64,000 nt of DNA from Oscheius dolichura (Eukaryota > Nematoda > Chromadorea > Rhabditida > Rhabditidae). Below the pieces are notes generated by a model. It was given only the letters and a program-made list of their open reading frames with translations, was not told the DNA's origin and made no database searches. Location of the stretch: the NCBI GenBank assembly GCA_932521035.1, contig OW051496.1, positions 372,001-436,000 of the forward strand. Reading direction: 5' to 3'. Within the stretch, counting starts at the first letter, position 1. Every line of letters begins with the position of its first letter. Of the stretch, positions 55,883 to 64,000 are shown piece after piece. The position numbers and the translations under genes are program-made.

Positions 55883-57055
55883 AATCTTTATGTATCGGCA
55901 GCAATATTTCTATTAGGAAAAGGCCATGGTAACATTCGCTTCACCGAACAACTCGAAATTTGGCTAATAAGAAGTTCTTTGAAGTTTCAGGCCTACTTTA
56001 TTAGCTTACTCTTTGGGTTATTTTCAATCTGTTCATTTTGCGGTTTCCCCCTTTGCTATTAGTACTACTTCATCAGAAAGGCCCAATTCGCTTCCTGTTC
56101 CTTGTAGAAAGTAGGTTTTCCCGAATATTTTATTGTGTAATACTTCCAGTAGGAAACTAACAGGGAGAGGCAACAGTGACGATTGTTTCAACTCGCCTAT
56201 TTGACCCCCCAAGAGAAGAAAACCACTAATTTACATTTGGTAGGATAAAACTATCGAGTACAAAGAGAGGGAGTACACGATTTCACTGCCAGTATACGAA
56301 TATTCTTTATTGTATCAGAGGAAGTACTTTATTCTGCTAGGGCTGATGAATGCAATTCATTGATCGTGTATTAGAAAAATCCGAAAAATGAAAAGAACCT
56401 TCATAAAAAGTTTTCTGCTAACCATATGACGCCATATTTATGTATCGGCAGCAGTATTTCCATTAGAGAATTTCCAAATCAACATTAATTCGACGATCCA
56501 ATTGAGCTAATAAGAGAATTTTTGAAGTTCCACGCCTAAGTTATTAGCATATTTTTCGGGTTATCTTCAATATCTTCTTGTGTTCGGCTTCAGTTTTGCT
56601 ATTTGTATTGCTCTGCCGTGAAATTTCCAATTCGCTTCCACTAGATGTTTGTAGGTAAAATGTTTTCCCGAATAGTTTATTGTGTAATATTTCCAGTTGA
56701 GACTAATAGAGAGAGAGGATACATGTATTGTGTCAGTGGTGGGGGATACAGGAGGGTCAGGATAGCTACATTTGGTATGGATTCAATACGGGTAAAATTA
56801 GATACATGTTTGGGTGTCTATTGGAAGAGAAATGGCACACTGACACGCTCTAAAATTGATTATTTTACTGACTTGCTTTTACTAAATTATTACAAAAGTT
56901 GTCATATTTTAGAGCGTGTTTAAAACTACAAAAAGACAGGAAGAAATCATAGAGAGAACTTGGATTTGGCTGAGATGGGCGGCGACGAGAACTCAGTTGC
57001 GATGTCATGTTGGGGAGAGGGCTGAGAGACACATTGCGGCATGAGAGAAACGGGA

Positions 57056-57075
57056 CCGAGAGAGAGAGAGAGAGA
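57056..57075. repeat. GA microsatellite
   Basis: An uninterrupted run of about ten GA units. A second run is at 60276-60299. Confidence 0.9.
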
Positions 57076-58821
57076 TTAATATTAAAATTAAGGGAATTAA
57101 CTACAAAATTAGGAAGAAAGGAAGGGGAAAATCGCTATTTTTCTGGAAAATTTGGATGACTTTAGAACAATTTGAAGCCAAATTAGACCATTTTCACTGA
57201 AAAAGACCGCTATAAACGGAAATTTTTAGGAAAAATGACTGAAAATGGTCCGCACTTGAGTAATGAACCATAAAAGAAGAAGTTGACTGCTTTTTAACCG
57301 AAAATTGAAATAAATTTGAACCATTTTCTTTGAAAAACGCCGTTGATGATAAAATTGAAACAAATTTGGACTATTTTTCGTTCAAAAACGCCATTTCAGG
57401 CGAAAGTTCATGAAATTAGTCGAAAATGTTTCAATTTCCGGTAAAAAAAGCGTCGGAAACTGCAAAAATTAGTGGATGTTCCAGAAAAATCGCGATTTTT
57501 GTAAAAACCGAGACGTAAAAATCACAAAATGTTGCAAAAACTGGGGCTGGCTACAATCACAGAAGAGAAAAAAATATATAGAGTATGTATAGAATTTCTA
57601 TGTGTAAAAAGAACTCTGTCTGGTTTTTTTTGTAAAGGACTAACTGAGAAGGAGAACATGGAGCGAGAGAGAGAGCGCGGGAAAAGATCGGACTATGATA
57701 TTTCAATTTTGGCGGCATGAGACGTATTACTGTAAAATGGCTACGGACGGTGGCTACAGTAGGAAGAAAAAAAGTACAGAAAAAGTACAGAATATGAAAT
57801 AAAATAAACTGGGGGCCGGAGTCACTCAGGCCGTCAGAAATATCCATGGGATGCGACCAGGCAAGTGTCGACGGAGATCAGAGAAGGTTTCCGGCGGCCC
57901 GAGGACTTTTTGGGTGGTGGAAATTTTTGGTCACAGCAGCAGCAGCATGGAAAGACAGAATCCGGCCCGGGGAGGATCTTATGATATTGTGGAGAGGGTG
58001 AAAGAGAGAAGAGAAAGCACGGAAAGGAGGGGGAAAGACGGGAAATCACGAAGGGTTGCGGTGTATTTTGGGGGGAAGGAGAAGACGACGGGAAGGAGTG
58101 AGGAGATATTATGAGAAGAGGCGAGTAAGGCCGGTATCGAAAGAACGATGAAATGAAAGACTCAACGATGAGGTATCCGGAGCGGACACGATCGCGAGCC
58201 AACGTCGACCTGAAAAAACGATAATTAGTATTATTCATTTTTCAAGGGAGCCTTATATTTTCCTTGGAACATGAACTACTGAAATGATCGCGCCTCGCGC
58301 ATTGTTCCTTTCATTTTTCAGGGAAGTCTTATCATCTCCTTGGAACATGAACTGGCCAATGTTCTGGACTTTATTGTAAGCAAATTTTGGCAAAAAAAAT
58401 GAAAATTAGGCGATGCTACTTGAACTACTAGAAGAAATGCCCCTTTTGGGCTTTTCTTTCCATTTTACGCATTATATTTTTGGCAGAAGCTTCTTTTGTT
58501 AGTCTCACAGTGGAACTGTGCATATTTTATCAAAAATACGACAACTTGAGAGCTCAGCAACATCATTTATTTCCTTTTCAATTTTCATGAAGACCATATA
58601 ATTGCCAAGAAAAGGGCTTCTATACTCGTTCCCTCCTGTTTGAAAAACGACTTTACCAAAAATAGAAGGCTTTATTAGAACTGTATCACATTTTTAAACC
58701 TATTTTTCAAGGTAACCTCATAGGAAAATTGGGTATAAGAGATGAGGGGGCTGTAGCTCTGTGACCCTACTGCCTTACTACGTGTAAACGTGACCGCTTG
58801 GCGAAAGTCTAACGTCACATG

Positions 58822-58894
58822 GGCCGCGTAGCGTAATGGATAACGCGTCGGACTTCGGATCCGAAGATTGTAGGTTCGAGTCCTGCCGTGGTCG
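58822..58894 (+). tRNA. tRNA-Arg (anticodon TCG)
   Basis: A complete 73-nt cloverleaf without intron. The acceptor stem GGCCGCG pairs with CGTGGTC, the D-arm is GCGT/ACGC, the anticodon arm is TCGGA-CTTCGGA-TCCGA with anticodon TCG, and the T-arm is GTAGG-TTCGAGT-CCTGC. It decodes CGA and related Arg codons. Box B (GGTTCGAGTCC) is intact and a short T run follows within 20 bp. Confidence 0.97.
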
Positions 58895-61800
58895 AAAGTT
58901 TTTACGTTTTTAGCCTACAAGGTGTAACATCGGGCCATGGGGCTGGTCCTGGGGGAATTAGGGTGAAATTTGGTGCATGTCTGGAGAACAGAATGCTATC
59001 AGCTGCACAGACCACAATATTGACAGGGATTGGGAAAATTACACCGTCAGCAAAAAAGTTTGGGAAAATTGAAGACATCGATACTCTCTCTCGCATAGCA
59101 AAATATAGCCTCGGGGTTTCATATATCCAGGAAGTGAAACTTATCTAATTTTGGCAATTTTGAACAGCAAAGTTCAATTCTATTGGCTGTTTTCTCGTCG
59201 TTGGTACCTCTTTTTGAGAATTTATTGTTTCGCTAAAGGGATAAGAGTTCCGAAATTAGAACTCAACCAGTGCTATTTATTGGTTCGTTCTTGTGTTACT
59301 GGGTCCTTCCTTATAGCCGAAATACTGCCCTGGTCCGTTCATGAACGGATTCGGTGATGCAGTTTCCATTTCCAGCTTTGAATAGTGAAATTTTCCATAC
59401 AAAAATTGTAGAAGGTTGTTGAAATTACAGGAAATGAAGCAAACTGGTGATAAAATTTCCTATTGAAGCCTGTTTTTTGTTGATTTTGCGTTTCGGGAAT
59501 CCTTTTTATTACTCCATTTCGTTTCTAACCTATTCATTTAGAAACAGCCTGCCGTAAAAATAGTAAAAATGAAACTCACTTGTAAAAAACGAAACTACAC
59601 ACGTCATCTGCTCATTGTTGGACTAGAATTATTATTGTTGGATCGTTGAAATAAATATGGAAGGGGCGGAGACTTTATACTGAAATGATAGTGTTGTATG
59701 TTCTAATTTGAAAGGTACCATAGATTATAATAATTTTCCGGTTGTTTTTGGTGTTTTTCTCTTCTCGGAGACTCTGGAGGGGGGATAGACTGCTTTCAGG
59801 GAGCTGCTGTGCCGGGCTGAGGGCGGGGGAGGAGGGAGGGAAGGCTGTACAGAAGTTTGGAGACCTCTCACATCTGAAAACAATGAAAATTATTAATTTA
59901 ATCCGTTTTATGGTGGAAATAAGAGCAAGGACCGTATTATACATTGTTCTGGGCAATGCTTCAGCTGTTTTCTCCAAAAATCCAGTTATTTTCGCCCTTT
60001 TTGGGGTATTTTTCCCGACTTCCCTTGCCCTTTTGACTAATCCGATTGCCAGGCGGGGTTTTTACATATTCAAATGGTTTCAAGTGGACCTTATTATTGA
60101 AAACAATTACGGGAGAATAATTGCAAGGATGTAAAATAATTACAGACTATTGAAAGGGAGGAGAAAGACATAAGCAGGCAGGCGGTAGTGTGTATCTTAT
60201 CAGGGGGACTGGAGGCCATTGTCAATAGAAATGAAATGAAAAGAACAAGGAGAGATGAAAATGAACCAGACACACACAGAGAGAGAGAGAGAGAGAGAGC
60301 AATTTAAAGAGGAGAGGCTAGACTTTTCTCTCTTTTCTGGTCTAGGAGGGAAAAGCCACGTTGTTTTGTTGGAAATTATAGAAAAAGGGGTTATTTCAAT
60401 GGTTTTGGGAACAAAAAAACAGTAAGTTTCAGGTCTAGTATGTATTTCGCGCCACTACCATGCAAATCGATACGTTATACTTGGAAATAGAATTTTCTAG
60501 AAGTGTGCAGAAAGGTTGTCACTGTTTGATGATATCTGCCTGCTGACAGTGTTATTTCATAATATTTCCCTGTAAATCAGGGATCTTATTAGTGTTTTTG
60601 GAGTAAAAATAGCCTAGAAGGAATCAAACAACGAAAATGGGAGAAGATTGCAGGTTTCAGTACCGCTATGTATACCATTGAATGATAGCTGAGTGTTATA
60701 CTTGCATTCGGAGGAATAAAATGTATAAATTCGAACTTTTTGGTTAAAACTTCCGTGTACTGTTAGTTTTCTAATAATTCGCGTTATTTTTGCCCTTGTT
60801 AGTCTAAAAACACTCCAGAAAGATAAAGCTACCCTCTTTACTGGGTGAATTACTGTCTGCACTAACCAAAATATCATAAATGAGAAAATCTAGGTTTCAG
60901 TAAAGTTATGTAAATTGCTCTATAGAAAAACAAACGATGCCGTCACTAAAGTAGGTCTTACTAACAATTGCTCATGAAGTGTTACCGTAAGTAGCAAGGA
61001 ATTCTGCGATAGGTTTCATAATCGCTATGTATTTTCGCCTATTTTAGACTCCTCAGTCTGGTCTCGAAGTGAATGTGCGCTGAAATAATCCAAAACAGAG
61101 AACTACCTCTTTCTGCTGACTGAACTAGACTTTCTACATCCAAAAACCCTCCAAAAAAGATTGCACTCGCAGATAGTTCAATACCATCTCTCTCGCACTT
61201 TCCCTCGCCCTTTTCCCCCAGTTTTACGGGGGCGGCGAGGCGCTTTTTTTCTATCCTAGACACTCCGGGGGACGGATGCATTATACCTATTATATTCACA
61301 GTCATTGTGAACCTGAACTGTGAATAGAGAGGAACGGAGGGTAAAAAACAGTTGGACAAAACGGGGGAGGGGGAATGGTCGCCGGTTTATGAAGTCACCA
61401 TTTGAATAAACCGCGGGGCGAGGTGTAAACAAGGAAAGAGGATAGGGCAAAGGTCCTGAGCGGAAAAAACAAGGGTTTTGAGGGGAAAAGCAGTTTTGGA
61501 CGCGCCACAGTTAGACATCGAAGCGCCACAGTTCGACAGCTAGACAGCCAAAATGCCCCGGTTAGCCAGCAAGAGCCGCAGTTAGACAGCCAAGAGAGAA
61601 AATCGTGGTTTCCGCACCCGTAAAGTCTCGGTAGCAGACATTTCTTTTAATAAAACGCCTTTATTTTAAAGATTTTCCTCCTGCCGAGATTTTACGGGTG
61701 CGGCAGACGACTAAATCAACGGTGTCAGCTAAAATAAAAGCCCCCTGAAGCGACACAGTTTCTTGACCTGCAGTCAGTCATATCTCCCGGGGCCGATAAG

Positions 61801-64000
61801 CATCTTCCCCCAAGAGAGAAGCAGCCGAGATGATTCTTCTCCCTGTCCCGGAAAAAGTAGATGAAAAGGGATAACAAGGTCAGCCCCCTCGGGGAAGAAC
61901 TGGAGACGGGAATGAAGTGGGGGAACTGGTCGAGAGTGGATTATACGTGGAGATTAGGAGACGACAGGGAGATTGACAGTTATGAGGAGACAAGGAGAAA
62001 GAATGGACAGACAGACAGGGACGACACGAGGAGCTGTCAATTACGGGGGAAAAAGCAATGTCTATCAGGGAAAATGGGGGGAATTTGGAGCAGTTCTGTA
62101 GAGGGAAGGGGGACAGGCTAAAATGATGTTTGACTGTTTAACTGTGGTATTTTAGCACTTCGGATACATTGGGGATATTATAAGATTTCGGTGAAACATT
62201 TGCTTCATTTGTTTTCCAATTTCAGTCGCACAATAAAAACCAGTGAAGAGCTAAGGAGTTAGTTCTTCCAAGACTTATTTCTAACTAAATAACCCCTGTA
62301 AAACTTGCAGACTTCAGCAAAGAGTCCTTAGCAAAGAGTCCAGCAAAGAGTCCTCCCAAAAGACCATTTTCGTAATGGAAAAACTCATTCTGATTCGCTA
62401 ATGAGAGACTTGGAGACCCACGAGCATGATCATTTTGAACACACTCTACAGTTTATAACGCTTGGCTGAAACATTACAGGGTTGAACCACAATAGTCAAC
62501 CATTTTCAAGTTTAGCGCATTGCTCAATTTAGATAAAATAACCAAAGAGATTTGCGCGAAATTAAGTAATCCCAGTAAAACTCAAGGAATTTTAGATAAG
62601 GACTAAAACTTTCTCTCTCAAAATTACAAATATTCTCTATTGTTTCGCCCCTAATCTATATATTTTCTAGGCATAATGTAGCTGAAACAGTTGATACGAC
62701 TGTGTGATGACGGCTGGGTGCGGTTGCGATACAAAGAGAAAGGTGGGTGGAGAGATAGAGATAGCTGCTGCTGCCTGGTGGTGCGCCCAATTTGTAACCG
62801 AGAATGGAGATGTTACGCCCGTCCAGTTCTCAAATTGTCTGCCTGTCTCGCCCCCAGAGAGACAGGCAGACAAGGGTGTACTGGGATGGGCCGGGGAGGC
62901 AATGTGTCTATGATAGAGCGACGGAGGAATTCAAATTGACAACCACCAAATATTTACACCGATTTCTTGCTTTTTTTTGTCTGTGTGTCGTGTTTTTGGA
63001 AACCGTAAAATGATAACTGTCGCGTCAAAAACTTGAAAAATGAGAAGTTAGAGTCTTTGGATTTGTGGTTTCTAACTGTCTAACTGTGGCTCTCTTTGTT
63101 TTTCCCGTACTCGCTGTCTAGTTATCGCTCTTGACTGTCTAACTGTGGCGCGAAAAAAATCACAAAAACGCTCAATTTTTAGTCTTTCAAGTGGAAACGG
63201 CCGGGGAGGGGCCGACAACATAGTTTCTGTTAACTAAGCCTCTTCTCGGAGCCGTTTGTCTACCGTAATCTGGTTTGGTCTAGCACACAGGAGGCTCAGG
63301 ACTTTTTTTGACATTTTCGGCAACGGGAGAGGGTGGCTATAATCAGCATCCGGGAGAGACGGTGGACAGTTCCAAATTTCTGACTATGGAGGGGGAAATA
63401 TATATAAACAAACAAAAGTATTGAAAAATTCCAAAATATAAGGAATTCCTGATGCGAAAAAAGGAATAAAAGTTGCAAAATTTCGTCGTCGACCTATTGT
63501 CACCTGCGAATGGAAAAAAGGGAACGCCTTTCGCTCTCGTCACGGCCAGACATCGAGAATAACGAGGCCCATAAAGCGGGAAGCCCCGCGAAACCCACGG
63601 GGGTGAGAAAAAAGCGTGTCGTCCCGGCGCGAAGCCCCCAGCCCGGCCAGCTACTAATTGGTTCAGTTTTATCCTAGGTCACGACCCGGAATTTCTCCTT
63701 TTTGGAAGATTTGGAATGTTTCTGGAGGGAAATATAGAAAGGAATGGGACTAGGAGAGCCAGAGAGCAAAGCGAGAGGGTCGGGGGGAGGAACGACTGAC
63801 AAACAGCGCACGCCGGCTCTCCGATCGGGGCAGGGAGCGGGAGAGAGCGAGGCACAGACAGGGTTTCTCTCTCAACTTTTTCATTTCGTGTATATATAGT
63901 CTGGTTTGGATTGGGAAAGGGATTTCATCGGGGGGAAAACGGTTCTTATAGCGGAAAATGGACAAATGTTTCGAGTCTTCCCTATAAGAAAGAAAACTTC
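58895..64000. other. Gene-free right edge
   Basis: No exon I would defend. It contains a GA microsatellite (60276-60299), a palindrome at 61605-61711, clusters of the 15-bp motif at 61505-61600 and 63070-63150, and a short hairpin near 62840-62870 (CTGCCTGTCTC / GAGACAGGCAG). Composition is purine-rich near the end. Confidence 0.45.
61605..61711. mobile_element. CACCCGTAAAGTCTCGG palindrome, right-edge copy
   Basis: CCGCACCCGTAAAGTCTCGG is matched by CCGAGATTTTACGGGTGCGG about 60 bp later. This is the fourth palindrome of this family in the window. Confidence 0.8.

Larger units (their letters stand above)
54507..58821. other. Gene-free stretch with diverged tandem repeats
   Basis: A unit starting TTTATGTATCGGCAGCA is found at 55885 and 56435 with clear similarity over ~270 bp, and a more decayed copy starts near 55205. 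A hairpin element is inserted between the first two. 57.0-57.5 kb consists of short purine-rich near-repeats (…GAAAATGG/AAAAACGCC…), and a GA run lies at 57056-57075. No supported gene. Confidence 0.5.

Noticed and set aside
57834-58238. 134-codon minus-strand frame with a CCCCC run
   Set aside because: Derived from a purine-rich stretch and CAGCAG repeats; no splice or domain support.
58888-59148. Plus-strand frame starting at the tRNA 3' end
   Set aside because: It overlaps the tRNA-Arg gene and has no coding signature.
59742-60134. 130-codon plus-strand frame with hydrophobic parts
   Set aside because: No ATG context, splice sites or homology that I can support; it adjoins GA-rich repeats.

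Overview
This window is nuclear DNA of a nematode, most likely a Caenorhabditis-like rhabditid. Introns are mostly 32-60 nt with GT...TTTCAG borders. The gene families fit this group: Kelch proteins, single-domain C-type lectins, receptor L-domain proteins, a SMYD-type MYND/SET protein, a neuropeptide-like precursor and a gene nested in a host intron. The intergenic DNA is full of palindromic, MITE-like elements. I assembled the gene models by hand from splice signals, reading phase and paralogue alignment. Except where stated, the exon sets close in frame.

Left part (1-12.6 kb): two palindromic elements in opposite orientation (956-1202 and 8222-8512) bracket a Kelch gene (2918-1579, minus) and a secreted C-type lectin gene (7379-5960, minus). 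Just outside is a kinase-Kelch fusion gene (8863-10994, plus). Its kinase domain keeps the catalytic-loop HRD but has lost the DFG aspartate. The two Kelch genes share the same Kelch module behind a phase-0 intron but have unrelated N-termini. A lone endonuclease domain from a non-LTR retrotransposon lies at 12564-11674.

Receptor cluster (12.7-24.6 kb): three tandem minus-strand paralogues encode proteins of about 703-726 aa. Each has a signal peptide, two receptor L-domains, a linker and about seven hydrophobic membrane segments. The membrane core is strongly conserved, while two loops placed outside the cell by a simple topology model are very divergent. The array shows gene-conversion-like mosaicism, a lost splice acceptor in the copy at 16708-12734 and an intron difference in the middle copy. 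A second C-type lectin gene of identical design (26716-25399) lies on the far side, so lectins flank the receptors. I think this L-domain plus multi-pass receptor family is the most interesting thing in the window.

Right part (27-64 kb) is gene-poor. It holds a SMYD-like MYND/SET gene (32038-36169), a 64-aa secreted Cys-rich peptide gene (36460-36227), the 3' part of an unrecognised plus-strand gene (40471-43574), an 84-aa neuropeptide-like precursor (49648-50046), and a multi-pass membrane protein gene (51185-54506). That last gene carries a Pro-rich, Cys-module secreted-protein gene on the opposite strand in its fourth intron (52704-51840). One clean tRNA-Arg(TCG) is at 58822-58894. The rest is intergenic or large-intron DNA with inverted repeats, GA microsatellites, diverged tandem repeats and many copies of a 15-bp motif (GCCACAGTTAGACAG).
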